A DNA stretch of 64,000 bases from Pseudorasbora parva (GCF_024679245.1 NC_090173.1:28360160-28424159); one strand, 5' to 3'; positions 32,801 to 48,279 are shown, counted from the stretch's first letter. Numbers and translations are program-made. The notes: generated from the sequence alone by a model not told the origin.

Positions 32801-35800
32801 TCAAGATTTCCCAAAAAGGTCTCACTTTCATGTATCTGCAATACAGGCCTGAGAGTAAACAACTAAGACTGGCTTACCTAAAACCATTGAGTGTTTCAAA
32901 AAATAGTTCCCAATTCACGTTAAATCAAGGCTAGAATCCACTTATTTTCGGTGGAGAGCAAGGCTTCGGCCATGGGACGCTACTGTAGAACAGATGTGTT
33001 CTGGCTTGATAATACGGTCCATATGGAAAGGCAGCAAATTCTGAGGGGCTCAAAATGCCCCTCAGAATGAGCTACCACCTGTGTTGCTTTACAGTGTACT
33101 CAAACTATAGCAACTCTCTCAAACATATTCTGATAGAGTGAAACCACACTACTGGTCTCACTGAATAGTCTTCCAATAAAAATCAAGATTTCCCAAAAAG
33201 GTCTCACTTTCATGTATCTGCAATACAGGCCTGAGAGTAAACAACTAAGACTGGCTTACCTAAAACCATTGAGTGTTTCAAAAAACAGTCCTCAATTCAC
33301 GTTAAATCCAGGCTAGAACCCACTTAGTTTCGGTGGAGAGTCAGGCTTCGGCCATGGGACGCTACTGTAGAACAGATGTGTTCTGGCTTGATAAAACGGT
33401 CCATATGGAAAGGCAGCAAATTCTGAGGGGCTCAAAATGCCCCTCAGAATGAGCTACCACCTGTATTGCTTTACAGTGTACTCAAACTATAGCAACTCTC
33501 TCAAACATATTCTGATAGTGTGAAACCACCCTATTGGCCTCACAAAATAGTCTTCCAATAAAAATCAAGATTTTCCCATAAAGTTCTCACTTTCATGTAT
33601 CTGCAATACAGGCCTGAGAGTAAACAACTAAGACTGGCTTACCTAAAACCATTGAGTGTTTCAAAAAACAGTCCCCAATTCACGTTAAATCCAGGCTAGA
33701 ACCCACTTATTTTTGGTGGAGAGCCAGGCTTCGGCCATGGGACGCTACTGTAGAACAGATGTGTTCTGGCTTGATAAAGCGGTCCATATGGAAAGGCAGC
33801 AAATTCTGAGGGGCTCAAAATGCCCCTCAGAATGAGCTACCACCTGTATTGCTTTACAGTGTACTTAAACTATAGCAACTCTCTCAAACATATTCTGATA
33901 GTGTGAAACCACACTACTGGTCTCACTAAATAGTCTTCCAATAAAAATCAAGGTTTCCCAAAAAGGTCTCACTTTCATGTATCTGCAATACAGGCCTGAG
34001 AGTAAACAACTAAGACTGGCTTACCTAAAACCATTGAGTGTTTCAAAAAACAGTCCCCAATTCACGTTAAATCCAGGCTAGAACCCACCTATTTTCGGTG
34101 GAGAGCCAGGCTTCAGCCATGGGACGCTACTGTAGAACAGATGTGTTCTGGCTTGATAAAACGGTCCATATGGAAAGGCAGCAAATTCTGAGGGGGTCAA
34201 AATGCCCCTCAGAATGAGCTACCACCTGTATTGCTTTACAGTGTACTCAAACTATAGCAACTCTCTCAAACATATTCTGATAGTGTGAAACCACACTAAT
34301 GGTCTCACTGAATAGTCTTCCAATAAAAATCAAGATTTCCCAAAAAGGTCTCACTTTCATGTATCTGCAATACAGGCCTGAGAGTAAACAACTAAGACTG
34401 GCTTACCTAAAACCATTGAGTGTTTCAAAAAACAGTCCCCAATTCACGTTAAATCCAGGCTAGAACCCACTTATTTTTGGTGGAGAGCCAGGCTTCGGCC
34501 ATGGGATGCTACTGTAGAACAGATGTGTTCTCGCTTGATAAAACGGTCCATATGGAAAGGCAGCAAATTCTGAGGGGCTCAAATTGCCCCTCAGAATGAG
34601 CAACCACCTGTATTGCTTTACAGTGTACTCAAACTATAGCAACTCTCTCAAACATATTCTGATAGTGTGATACCACACTACTGGTCTCACTGAATAGTCT
34701 TCCAATAAAAATCAAGATTTCCCAAAAAGGTCTCACTTTCATGTATCTGCAATACAGGCCTGAGAGTAAACAACTAAGACTGGCTTACCTAAAACCATTG
34801 AGTGTTTCAAAAAACAGTCCCGAATTCACGTTAAATCCAGGCTAGAACCCACTTATTTTCGGTGGAGAGCCAGGCTTCGGCCATGGGATGCTACTGTAGA
34901 ACAGATGTGTTCTGGCTTGATAAAACGGTCCATATGGAAAGGCAGCAAATTCTGAGGGGCTCAAATTGCCCCTCAGAATGAGCTACCACCTGTATTGCTT
35001 TACAGTGTACTCAAACTATAGCAACTCTCTCAAACATATTCTGATAGTGTGATATCACACTACTGGTCTCATTGAATAGTCTTCCAATAAAAATCAAGAT
35101 TTCCCAAAAAGGTCTCCCTTTCATGTATCTGCAATACAGGCCTGAGAGTAAACAACTAAAACTGGCTTACCTAAAACCATTGAGTGTTTCAAAAAACAGT
35201 CCCCAATTCACGTTAAATCCAGGCTAGAACCCACTTATTTTCGGTGGAGAGCAAGGCTTCAGCCATGGGACGCTACTGTAGAACAGATGTGTTCTGGCTT
35301 GATAAAACGGTCCATATGGAAAGGCAGCAAATTCTGAGGGGCTCAAAATGCCCCTCAGAATGAGCTACCACCTGTATTGCTTTACAGTGTACTCAAACTA
35401 TAGCAACTCTCTCAAACATATTCTGATAGTGTGAAACCACCCTATTGGCCTCACAAAATAGTCTTCCAATAAAAATCAAGATTTTCCCATAAAGGTCTCA
35501 CTTTCATGTATCTGCAATACAGGCCTGAGAGTAAACAACTAAGACTGGCTTACCTAAAACCATTGAGTGTTTCAAAAAACAGTCCCCAATTCACGTTAAA
35601 TGCAGGCTAGATCCCACTTATTTTTGGTGGAGAGCCAGGCTTCGGCCATGGGACGCTACTGTAGAACAGATGTGTTCTGGCTTGATAAAGCGGTCCATAT
35701 GGAAAGGCAGCAAATTCTGAGGGGCTCAAAATGCCCCTCAGAATGAGCTACCACCTGTATTGCTTTACAGTGTACTTAAACTATAGCAACTCTCTCAATC

Positions 35801-37510
35801 ATATTCTGATAGTGTGAAACCACACTACTGGTCTCACTAAATAGTCTTCCAATAAAAATCAAGGTTTCCCAAAAAGGTCTCACTTTCATGTATCTGCAAT
35901 ACAGGCCTGAGAGTAAACAACTAAGACTGGCTTACCTAAAACCATTGAGTGTTTCAAAAAACAGTCCCCAATTCACGTTAAATTCAGGCTAGAACCCACC
36001 TATTTTCGGTGGAGAGCCAGGCTTCAGCCATGGGACGCTACTGTAGAACAGATGTGTTCTGGCTTGATAAAACGGTCCATATGGAAAGGCAGCAAATTCT
36101 GAGGGGATCAAAATGCCCCTCAGAATGAGCTACCACCTGTATTGCTTTACAGTGTACTCAAACTAAAGCAACTCTCTCAAACATATTCTGATAGTGTGAT
36201 ACCACACTACTGGTCTCACTGAATAGTCTTCCAATAAAAATCATGATTTCCCAAAAAGGTCTCACTTTCATGTATCTGCAATACAGGCCTGAGAGTAAAC
36301 AACTAAGACTGGCTTACCTAAAACCATTGAGTGTTTCAAAAAACAGTCCCCAATTCACGTTAAATCCAGGCTAGAACCCACTTATTTTCGGTTGAGAGCC
36401 AGGCTTCGGCAATGGGACGCTACTGTAGAACAGATGTGTTCTGGCTTGATAAAACGGTCCATATGGAAAGGCAGCAAATTCTGAGGGGCTCAAAATGCCC
36501 CTCAGAATGAGCTACCACCTGTATTGCTTTACAGTGTACTCAAACTATAGCAACTCTCTCAAACATATTCTGATAGTGTGAAACCACCCTATTGGCCTCA
36601 CAAAATAGTCTTCCAATAAAAATCAAGATTTTCCCAAAAAGGTCTCACTTTCATGTATCTGCAATACAGGCCTGAGAGTAAACAACTAAGACTGGCTTAC
36701 CTAAAACCATTGAGTGTTTCAAAAAACAGTCCCCAATTCAAGTTAAATCCAGGTTAGAACCCACTTATTTTCAGTAGAGAGCCAGGCTTCGGCCATGGGA
36801 CGCTACTGTAGAACAGATGTATTCTGGCTTGATAAAACGGTCCATATGGAAAGGCAGCAAATTCTGAGGGGCTCAAAATGCCCCTCAGAATGAGCTACCA
36901 CCTGTGTTGCTTTACAGTGTACTCAAACTATAGCAACTCTCTCAAACATATTCTGATAGTGTGAAACCACACTACTGGTCTCACTGAATAGTCTTCCAAA
37001 GAAAATCAAGATTTCCCAAAAAGGTCTCACTTTCATGTATCTGCAATACAGGCCTGAGAGTAAACAACTAAGACTGGCTTACCTAAAACCATTGAGTGTT
37101 TCAAAAAACAGTCCCCAATTCACGTTAAATCCAGGCTAGAATCCACTTATTTTTGGTGGAGAGCCAGGCTTCGGCCATGGGACGCTACTGTAGAACAGAT
37201 GTGTTCTGGCTTGATAAAGCGGTCCATATGGAAAGGCAGCAAATTCTGAGGGGCTCAAAATGCCCCTCAGAATGAGCTACCACCTGTATTGCTTTACAGT
37301 GTACTTAAACTATAGCAACTCTCTCAAACATATTCTGATAGTGTGAAACCACACTACTGGTCTCACTAAATAGTCTTCCAATAAAAATCAAGGTTTCCCA
37401 AAAAGGTCTCACTTTCATGTATCTGCAATACAGGCCTGAGAGTAAACAACTAAGACTGGCTTACCTAAAACCATTGAGTGTTTCAAAAAACAGTCCCCAA
37501 TTCACGTTAA
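29867..37510. repeat. First unit of a 7,644-bp (20-monomer) tandem duplication
   Basis: Private variants in this block recur exactly 7,644 bp later. Examples: ACCCACGT (30644 and 38288), TTCGCCTCAC (31241 and 38885), AGGTGTCACT (31671 and 39315), AATACGGTCC (33011 and 40655), TCGCTTGATA (34531 and 42175), and CAAAGAAAATC (about 36998 and 44642). No difference was found at any diagnostic site I compared. The exact breakpoint lies somewhere between about 29,760 and 29,875. Confidence 0.88.
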
Positions 37511-40500
37511 ATCCAGGCTAGAACCCACTTATTTTTGGTGGAAAGCCAGGCTTCGGCCATGGGACGCTACTGTAGAACAGATGTGTTCTGGCTTGATAAA
37601 GCGGTCCATATGGAAAGGCAGCAAATTCTGAGGGGCTCAAAATGCCCCTCAGAATGAGCTACCACCTGTGTTGCTTTACAGTGTACTCAAACTATAGCAA
37701 CTCTCTCAAACATATTCTGATAGAGTGAAACCACACTACTGGTCTCACTAAATAGTCTTCCAATAAAAATCAAGATTTCCCAAAAAGGTCTCACTTTCAT
37801 GTATCTGCAATACAGGCCTGAGAGTAAACAACTAAGACTGGCTTACCTAAAACCATTGAGTGTTTCAAAAAACAGTCCCCAATTCACGTTAAATCCAGGC
37901 TAGAACCCACTTATTTTTGGTGGAGAGCCAGGCTTCGGCCATGGGACGCTACTGTAGAACAGATGTGTTCTGGCTTGATAAAACGGTCCATATGGAAAGG
38001 CAGCAAATTATGAGGGGCTCAAAATGCCCCTCAGAATGAGCTACCACCTGTGTTGCTTTACAGTGTACTCAAACTATAGCAACTCTCTCAAACATATTCT
38101 GATAGTGTGAAACAACACTACTGGTCTCACTAAATAGTCTTCCAATAAAAATCAAGATTTCCCAAAAAGGTCTCACTTTCATGTATCTGCAATACAGGCC
38201 TGAGAGTAAACAACTAAAACTGGCTTACCTAAAACCATTGAGTGTTTCAAAAAACAGTCCCCAATTCACGTTAAATCAAGGCTAGAACCCACGTATTTTC
38301 GGTGGAGAGCCAGGCTTCGGCCAAGGGACGCTACTGTAGAACAGATGTGTTCTGGCTTGATAAAACGGTCCATACGGAAAGGCAGCAAATTCTGAGGGGC
38401 TCAAAATGCCCCTCAGAATGAGCTACCACCTGTGTTGCTTTACAGTGTACTCAAACTATAGCAACTCTCTCAAACATATTCTGATAGTGTGAAACCACAC
38501 TACTGGTCTCACTAAATAGTCTTCCAATAAAAATCAAGATTTCCCAAAAAGGTCTCACTTTCATGTATCTGCAATACAGGCCTGAGAGTAAACAACTAAG
38601 ACTGGCTTACCTAAAAACATTGAGTGTTTCAAAAAACAGTCCTCAATTCACGTTAAATCCAGGCTAGAACCCACTTAGTTTCGGTGGAGAGTCAGGCTTC
38701 GGCCATGGGACGCTACTGTAGAACAGATGTGTTCTGGCTTGATAAAACGGTCCATATGGAAAGGCAGCAAATTCTGAGGGGCTCAAAATGCCCCTCAGAA
38801 TGAGCTACCACCTGTATTGCTTTACAGTGTACTCAAACTATAGCAACTCTCTCAAACATATTCTGATAGTGTGAAACCACCCTATTCGCCTCACAAAATA
38901 GTCTTCCAATAAAAATCAAGATTTTCCCATAAAGGTCTCACTTTCATGTATCTGCAATACAGGCCTGAGAGTAAACAACTAAGACTGGCTTACCTAAAAC
39001 CATTGAGTGTTTCAAAAAACAGTCCCCAATTCACGTTAAATCCAGGCTAGAACCCACTTATTTTTGGTGGAGAGCCAGGCTTCGGCCATGGGACGCTACT
39101 GTAGAACAGATGTGTTCTGGCTTGATAAAGCGGTCCATATGGAAAGGCAGCAAATTCTGAGGGGCTCAAAATGCCCCTCAGAATGAGCTACCACCTGTAT
39201 TGCTTTACAGTGTACTTAAACTATAGCAACTCTCTCAAACATATTCTGATAGTGTGAAACCACACTACTGGTCTCACTAAATAGTCTTCCAATAAAAATC
39301 AAGATTTCCCAAAAAGGTGTCACTTTCATGTATCTGCAATACAGGCCTGAGAGTAAACAACTAAGACTGGCTTACCTAAAACCATTGAGTGTTTCAAAAA
39401 ACAGTCCCCAATTCACGTTAAATCCAGGCTAGAACCCACTTATTTTCGGTGGAGAGCCAGGCTTCAGCCATGGGACGCTACTGTAGAACAGATGTGTTCT
39501 GGCTTGATAAAACGGTCCATATGGAAAGGCAGCAAATTCTGAGGGGATCAAAATGCCCCTCAGAATGAGCTACCACCTGTATTGCTTTACAGTGTACTCA
39601 AACTATAGCAACTCTCTCAAACATATTCTGATAGTGTGAAACCACACTAATGGTCTCACTGAATAGTCTTCCAATAAAAATCAAGATTTCCCAAAAAGGT
39701 CTCACTTTCATGTATCTGCAATACAGGCCTGAGAGTAAACAACTAAGAATGGCTTACCTAAAACCATTGAGTGTTTCAAAAAACTGTCCCCAATTCACGT
39801 TAAATCAAGGCTAGAACCCACTTATTTTCGGTGGAGAGCCAGGCTTCGGCCATGGGATGCTACTGTAGAACAGATGTGTTCTGGCTTGATAAAACGGTCC
39901 ATATGGAAAGGCAGCAAATTCTGAGGGGCTCAAATTGCCCCTCAGAATGAGCAACCACCTGTATTGCTTTACAGTGTACTCAAACTATAGCAACTCTCTC
40001 AAACATATTCTGATAGTGTGATACCACACTACTGGTCTCACTGAATAGTCTTCCAATAAAAATCAAGATTTCCCAAAAAGGTCTCACTTTCATGTATCTG
40101 CAATACAGGCCTGAGAGTAAACAACTAAGACTGGCTTACCTAAAACCATTGAGTGTTTCAAAAAACAGTCCCCAATTCACGTTAAATCCAGGCTAGAACC
40201 CACTTATTTTCGGTGGAGAGCCAGGCTTCGGCCATGGGATGCTACTGTAGAACAGATGTGTTCTGGCTTGATAAAACGGTCCATATGGAAAGGCAGCAAA
40301 TTCTGAGGGGCTCAAATTGCCCCTCAGAATGAGCTACCACCTGTATTGCTTTACAGTGTACTCAAACTATAGCAACTCTCTCAAACATATTCTGATAGTG
40401 TGATACCACACTACTGGTCTCACTAAATAGTCTTCCAATAAAAATCAAGATTTCCCAAAAAGGTCTCACTTTCATGTATCTGCAATACAGGCCTGAGAGT

Positions 40501-43500
40501 AAACAACTAAGACTGGCTTACCTAAAACCATTGAGTGTTTCAAAAAATAGTTCCCAATTCACGTTAAATCAAGGCTAGAATCCACTTATTTTCGGTGGAG
40601 AGCAAGGCTTCGGCCATGGGACGCTACTGTAGAACAGATGTGTTCTGGCTTGATAATACGGTCCATATGGAAAGGCAGCAAATTCTGAGGGGCTCAAAAT
40701 GCCCCTCAGAATGAGCTACCACCTGTGTTGCTTTACAGTGTACTCAAACTATAGCAACTCTCTCAAACATATTCTGATAGAGTGAAACCACACTACTGGT
40801 CTCACTGAATAGTCTTCCAATAAAAATCAAGATTTCCCAAAAAGGTCTCACTTTCATGTATCTGCAATACAGGCCTGAGAGTAAACAACTAAGACTGGCT
40901 TACCTAAAACCATTGAGTGTTTCAAAAAACAGTCCTCAATTCACGTTAAATCCAGGCTAGAACCCACTTAGTTTCGGTGGAGAGTCAGGCTTCGGCCATG
41001 GGACGCTACTGTAGAACAGATGTGTTCTGGCTTGATAAAACGGTCCATATGGAAAGGCAGCAAATTCTGAGGGGCTCAAAATGCCCCTCAGAATGAGCTA
41101 CCACCTGTATTGCTTTACAGTGTACTCAAACTATAGCAACTCTCTCAAACATATTCTGATAGTGTGAAACCACCCTATTGGCCTCACAAAATAGTCTTCC
41201 AATAAAAATCAAGATTTTCCCATAAAGTTCTCACTTTCATGTATCTGCAATACAGGCCTGAGAGTAAACAACTAAGACTGGCTTACCTAAAACCATTGAG
41301 TGTTTCAAAAAACAGTCCCCAATTCACGTTAAATCCAGGCTAGAACCCACTTATTTTTGGTGGAGAGCCAGGCTTCGGCCATGGGACGCTACTGTAGAAC
41401 AGATGTGTTCTGGCTTGATAAAGCGGTCCATATGGAAAGGCAGCAAATTCTGAGGGGCTCAAAATGCCCCTCAGAATGAGCTACCACCTGTATTGCTTTA
41501 CAGTGTACTTAAACTATAGCAACTCTCTCAAACATATTCTGATAGTGTGAAACCACACTACTGGTCTCACTAAATAGTCTTCCAATAAAAATCAAGGTTT
41601 CCCAAAAAGGTCTCACTTTCATGTATCTGCAATACAGGCCTGAGAGTAAACAACTAAGACTGGCTTACCTAAAACCATTGAGTGTTTCAAAAAACAGTCC
41701 CCAATTCACGTTAAATCCAGGCTAGAACCCACCTATTTTCGGTGGAGAGCCAGGCTTCAGCCATGGGACGCTACTGTAGAACAGATGTGTTCTGGCTTGA
41801 TAAAACGGTCCATATGGAAAGGCAGCAAATTCTGAGGGGGTCAAAATGCCCCTCAGAATGAGCTACCACCTGTATTGCTTTACAGTGTACTCAAACTATA
41901 GCAACTCTCTCAAACATATTCTGATAGTGTGAAACCACACTAATGGTCTCACTGAATAGTCTTCCAATAAAAATCAAGATTTCCCAAAAAGGTCTCACTT
42001 TCATGTATCTGCAATACAGGCCTGAGAGTAAACAACTAAGACTGGCTTACCTAAAACCATTGAGTGTTTCAAAAAACAGTCCCCAATTCACGTTAAATCC
42101 AGGCTAGAACCCACTTATTTTTGGTGGAGAGCCAGGCTTCGGCCATGGGATGCTACTGTAGAACAGATGTGTTCTCGCTTGATAAAACGGTCCATATGGA
42201 AAGGCAGCAAATTCTGAGGGGCTCAAATTGCCCCTCAGAATGAGCAACCACCTGTATTGCTTTACAGTGTACTCAAACTATAGCAACTCTCTCAAACATA
42301 TTCTGATAGTGTGATACCACACTACTGGTCTCACTGAATAGTCTTCCAATAAAAATCAAGATTTCCCAAAAAGGTCTCACTTTCATGTATCTGCAATACA
42401 GGCCTGAGAGTAAACAACTAAGACTGGCTTACCTAAAACCATTGAGTGTTTCAAAAAACAGTCCCGAATTCACGTTAAATCCAGGCTAGAACCCACTTAT
42501 TTTCGGTGGAGAGCCAGGCTTCGGCCATGGGATGCTACTGTAGAACAGATGTGTTCTGGCTTGATAAAACGGTCCATATGGAAAGGCAGCAAATTCTGAG
42601 GGGCTCAAATTGCCCCTCAGAATGAGCTACCACCTGTATTGCTTTACAGTGTACTCAAACTATAGCAACTCTCTCAAACATATTCTGATAGTGTGATATC
42701 ACACTACTGGTCTCATTGAATAGTCTTCCAATAAAAATCAAGATTTCCCAAAAAGGTCTCCCTTTCATGTATCTGCAATACAGGCCTGAGAGTAAACAAC
42801 TAAAACTGGCTTACCTAAAACCATTGAGTGTTTCAAAAAACAGTCCCCAATTCACGTTAAATCCAGGCTAGAACCCACTTATTTTCGGTGGAGAGCAAGG
42901 CTTCAGCCATGGGACGCTACTGTAGAACAGATGTGTTCTGGCTTGATAAAACGGTCCATATGGAAAGGCAGCAAATTCTGAGGGGCTCAAAATGCCCCTC
43001 AGAATGAGCTACCACCTGTATTGCTTTACAGTGTACTCAAACTATAGCAACTCTCTCAAACATATTCTGATAGTGTGAAACCACCCTATTGGCCTCACAA
43101 AATAGTCTTCCAATAAAAATCAAGATTTTCCCATAAAGGTCTCACTTTCATGTATCTGCAATACAGGCCTGAGAGTAAACAACTAAGACTGGCTTACCTA
43201 AAACCATTGAGTGTTTCAAAAAACAGTCCCCAATTCACGTTAAATGCAGGCTAGATCCCACTTATTTTTGGTGGAGAGCCAGGCTTCGGCCATGGGACGC
43301 TACTGTAGAACAGATGTGTTCTGGCTTGATAAAGCGGTCCATATGGAAAGGCAGCAAATTCTGAGGGGCTCAAAATGCCCCTCAGAATGAGCTACCACCT
43401 GTATTGCTTTACAGTGTACTTAAACTATAGCAACTCTCTCAATCATATTCTGATAGTGTGAAACCACACTACTGGTCTCACTAAATAGTCTTCCAATAAA

Positions 43501-45154
43501 AATCAAGGTTTCCCAAAAAGGTCTCACTTTCATGTATCTGCAATACAGGCCTGAGAGTAAACAACTAAGACTGGCTTACCTAAAACCATTGAGTGTTTCA
43601 AAAAACAGTCCCCAATTCACGTTAAATTCAGGCTAGAACCCACCTATTTTCGGTGGAGAGCCAGGCTTCAGCCATGGGACGCTACTGTAGAACAGATGTG
43701 TTCTGGCTTGATAAAACGGTCCATATGGAAAGGCAGCAAATTCTGAGGGGATCAAAATGCCCCTCAGAATGAGCTACCACCTGTATTGCTTTACAGTGTA
43801 CTCAAACTAAAGCAACTCTCTCAAACATATTCTGATAGTGTGATACCACACTACTGGTCTCACTGAATAGTCTTCCAATAAAAATCATGATTTCCCAAAA
43901 AGGTCTCACTTTCATGTATCTGCAATACAGGCCTGAGAGTAAACAACTAAGACTGGCTTACCTAAAACCATTGAGTGTTTCAAAAAACAGTCCCCAATTC
44001 ACGTTAAATCCAGGCTAGAACCCACTTATTTTCGGTTGAGAGCCAGGCTTCGGCAATGGGACGCTACTGTAGAACAGATGTGTTCTGGCTTGATAAAACG
44101 GTCCATATGGAAAGGCAGCAAATTCTGAGGGGCTCAAAATGCCCCTCAGAATGAGCTACCACCTGTATTGCTTTACAGTGTACTCAAACTATAGCAACTC
44201 TCTCAAACATATTCTGATAGTGTGAAACCACCCTATTGGCCTCACAAAATAGTCTTCCAATAAAAATCAAGATTTTCCCAAAAAGGTCTCACTTTCATGT
44301 ATCTGCAATACAGGCCTGAGAGTAAACAACTAAGACTGGCTTACCTAAAACCATTGAGTGTTTCAAAAAACAGTCCCCAATTCAAGTTAAATCCAGGTTA
44401 GAACCCACTTATTTTCAGTAGAGAGCCAGGCTTCGGCCATGGGACGCTACTGTAGAACAGATGTATTCTGGCTTGATAAAACGGTCCATATGGAAAGGCA
44501 GCAAATTCTGAGGGGCTCAAAATGCCCCTCAGAATGAGCTACCACCTGTGTTGCTTTACAGTGTACTCAAACTATAGCAACTCTCTCAAACATATTCTGA
44601 TAGTGTGAAACCACACTACTGGTCTCACTGAATAGTCTTCCAAAGAAAATCAAGATTTCCCAAAAAGGTCTCACTTTCATGTATCTGCAATACAGGCCTG
44701 AGAGTAAACAACTAAGACTGGCTTACCTAAAACCATTGAGTGTTTCAAAAAACAGTCCCCAATTCACGTTAAATCCAGGCTAGAATCCACTTATTTTTGG
44801 TGGAGAGCCAGGCTTCGGCCATGGGACGCTACTGTAGAACAGATGTGTTCTGGCTTGATAAAGCGGTCCATATGGAAAGGCAGCAAATTCTGAGGGGCTC
44901 AAAATGCCCCTCAGAATGAGCTACCACCTGTATTGCTTTACAGTGTACTTAAACTATAGCAACTCTCTCAAACATATTCTGATAGTGTGAAACCACACTA
45001 CTGGTCTCACTAAATAGTCTTCCAATAAAAATCAAGGTTTCCCAAAAAGGTCTCACTTTCATGTATCTGCAATACAGGCCTGAGAGTAAACAACTAAGAC
45101 TGGCTTACCTAAAACCATTGAGTGTTTCAAAAAACAGTCCCCAATTCACGTTAA
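37511..45154. repeat. Second unit of the 7,644-bp tandem duplication
   Basis: Directly abuts the first unit with no spacer. Correspondence ends by about 45,163, where this side reads CCAGGATAG and the next monomers differ. The near-identity is much higher than between ordinary neighbouring monomers, so the duplication is recent, or is an assembly duplication. Confidence 0.88.
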
Positions 45155-45162
45155 ATCCAGGA

Positions 45163-46800
45163 TAGAACCCACTTATTTTCGGTGGAGAGCCAGGCTTCGG
45201 CCATGGGACGCTACTGTAGAACAGATGTGTTCCTACTTGATAAAACGGTCCATATGGAAAGGCAGCAAATTCTGAGGGGCTCAAATTGCCCCTCAGAATG
45301 AGCTACCACCTGTATTGCTTTACAGTGTACTCAAACTATAGCAACTCTCTCAAACATATTCTGATAGTCTGATACCACACTACTGGTCTCACTGAATAGT
45401 CTTCCAATAAAAATCAAGATTTCCCAAAAAGGTCTCACTTTCATGTATCTGCAATACAGGCCTGAGAGTAAACAACTAAGACTGGCTTACCTAAAACCAT
45501 TGAGTGTTTCAAAAAACAGTCCCCAATTCACATTAAATCCAGGCTAGAACCCACTTATTTTCGGTGGAGAGCCAGGCTCCGGCCATGGGATGCTACTGTA
45601 GAACAGATGTGTTCTGGCTTGATAAAACGGTCCATATGGAAAGGCAGCAAATTCTGAGGGGCTCAAATTGCCCCTCAGAATGAGCTACCACCTGTATTGC
45701 TTTACAGTGTACTCAAACTATAGCAACTCTCTCAAACATATTCTGATAGTGTGATACCACACTACTGGTCTCACTGAATAGTCTTCCAATAAAAATCAAG
45801 ATTTCCCAAAAAGGTCTCACTTTCATGTATCTGCAATACAGGCCTGAGAGTAAACAACTAAAACTGGCTTACCTAAAACCATTGAGTGTTTCAAAAAACA
45901 GTCCCCAATTCACGTTAAATCCAGGCTAGAACCCACTTATTTTCGGTGGAGAGCCAGGCTTCGGCCATGGGACGCTACTGTAGAACAGATGTGTTCTGGC
46001 TTGATAAAACGGTCCATATGGAAAGGCAGCAAATTCTGAGGGGCTCAAAATGCCCCTCAGAATGAGCTACCACCTGTATTGCTTTACAGTGTACTCAAAC
46101 TATAGCAACTCTCTCAAACATATTCTGATAGTGTGAAACCACCCTATTGGCCTCACAAAATAGTCTTCCAATAAAAATCAAGATTTTCCAAAAAAGGTCT
46201 CACTTTCATGTATCTGCAATACAGGCCTGAGAGTAAACAACTAAGACTGGCTTACCTAAAACCATTGGGTGTTTCAAAAAACAGTCCCCATTTCACGTTA
46301 AATCCAGGCTAGAACCCACTTATTTTCGGTGGAGAGCCAGGCTTCGGCCATGGGATGCTACTGTAGAAGAGATGTGTTCTGGCTTGATAAAACGGTCCAT
46401 ATGGAAAGGCAGCAAATTCTGAGGGGCTCAAAATGCCCCTCAGAATGAGCTACCACCTGTATTGCTTTACAGTGTACTCAAACTATAGCAACTCTCTCAA
46501 ACATATTCTGATAGTGTGAAACCACACTACTGGTCTCACTAAATAGTCTTCCAATAAAAATCAAGATTTCCCAAAAAGGTCTCACTTTCATGTATCTGCA
46601 ATACAGGCCTGAGAGTAAACAACTAAGACTGGCTTACCTAAAACCATTGAGTGTTTCAAAAAACAGTCCACAATTCACGTTAAATCCAGGATAGAACCCA
46701 CTTATTTTCGGTGGAGAGCCAGGCTTCGGCCATGGGACGCTACTGTAGAACAGATGTGTTCTGGCTTGATAAAACGGTCCATATGGAAAGGCAGCAAATT
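45163..46800. repeat. Satellite block with a copy at +7,261 bp
   Basis: The variants CCATTGGGTG (46262 and 53523) with CCCCATTTCACG, and AACAGTCCACAATT (46662 and 53923), recur 7,261 bp downstream, which is 19 monomers. The copies differ at several positions, so this duplication is older than the 7,644-bp one. Confidence 0.65.
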
Positions 46801-48279
46801 CTGAGGGGCTCAAAATGCCCCTCAGAATGAGCTACCACCTGTATCGCTTTACAGTGTACTCAAACTATAGCAACTCTCTCAAACATATTCTGATAGTGTG
46901 AAACCACACTACTGGTCTCACTAAATAGTCTTCCAAAAAAAATCAAGATTTCCCAAAAAGGTCTCACTTTCATGTATCTGCAATACAGGCCTGAGAGTAA
47001 ACAACTAAGACTGGCTTACCTAAAACCATTGAGTGTTTCAAAAAACAGTCCCCAATTCACATTAAATCCAGGCTAGAACCCACTTATTTTCGGTGGAGAG
47101 CCAGGCTTCAGCCATGGGACGCTACTGTAGAACAGATGTGTTCTGGCTTGATAAAACGGTCCATATGGAAAGGCAGCAAATTCTGAGGGGCTCAAAATGC
47201 CCCTCAGAATGAGCTACCACCTGTATTGCTTTACAGTGTACTCAAACTATAGCAACTCTCTCAAACATATTCTGATAGTGTGAAACCACACTACTGGTCT
47301 CACCAAATAGTCTTCCAATAAAAATCAAGATTTCCCAAAAAGGTCTCACTTTCATGTATCTGCAATACAGGCCTGAGAGTAAACAACTAAGACTGGATTA
47401 CCTAAAACCATTGAGTGTTTCAAAAAACAGTCCCCAATTCACGTTAAATCCAGGCTAGAACCCACCTATTTTCGGTGGAGAGCCAGGCTTCGGCCATGGG
47501 ATGCTACTGTAGAACAGATGTGTTCTGGCTTGATAAAACGGTCCATATGGAAAGGCAGCAAATTCTGAGGGGCTCAAATTGCCCCTCAGAATGAGCAACC
47601 ACCTGTATTGCTTTACAGTGTACTCAAACTATAGCATTTCTCTCAAACATATTCTGATAGTGTGAAACCACACTACTGGTCTCACTAAATAGTCTTCCAA
47701 TAAAAATCAAGATTTCCCAAAAAGGTCTCACTTTCATGTATCTGAAATACAGGCCTGAGAGTAAACAACTAAGACTGGCTTACCTAAAACCATTGAGTGT
47801 TTCAAAAAACAGTCCCCAATTCACGTTAAATCCAGGCTAGAACCCACTTATTTTTGGTGGAGAGCCAGGCTTCGGCCATGGGACGCTACTGTAGAAAAGA
47901 TGTGTTCTGGCTTGATAAAACGGTCCATATGGAAAGGCAGCAAATTCTGAGGGGCTCAAATTGCCCCTCAGAATGAGCTACCACCGGTATTGCTTTACAT
48001 TGTACTCAAACTATAGCAACTCTCTCAAACATATTCTGATAGTGTGAAACCACACTACTGGTCTCACTGAATAGTCTTCCAATAAAAATCAAGATTTCCC
48101 AAAAAGGTCTCACTTTCATGTATCTGCAATACAGGCCTGAGAGTAAACAACTAAGACTGGCTTACCTAAAACCATTGAGTGTTTCAAAAAACAGTCCCCA
48201 ATTCACATTAAATCCAGGCTAGAACCCACTTATTTTTGGTGGAGAGCCAGGCTTCGGCCATGGGACGCTACTGTAGAAC

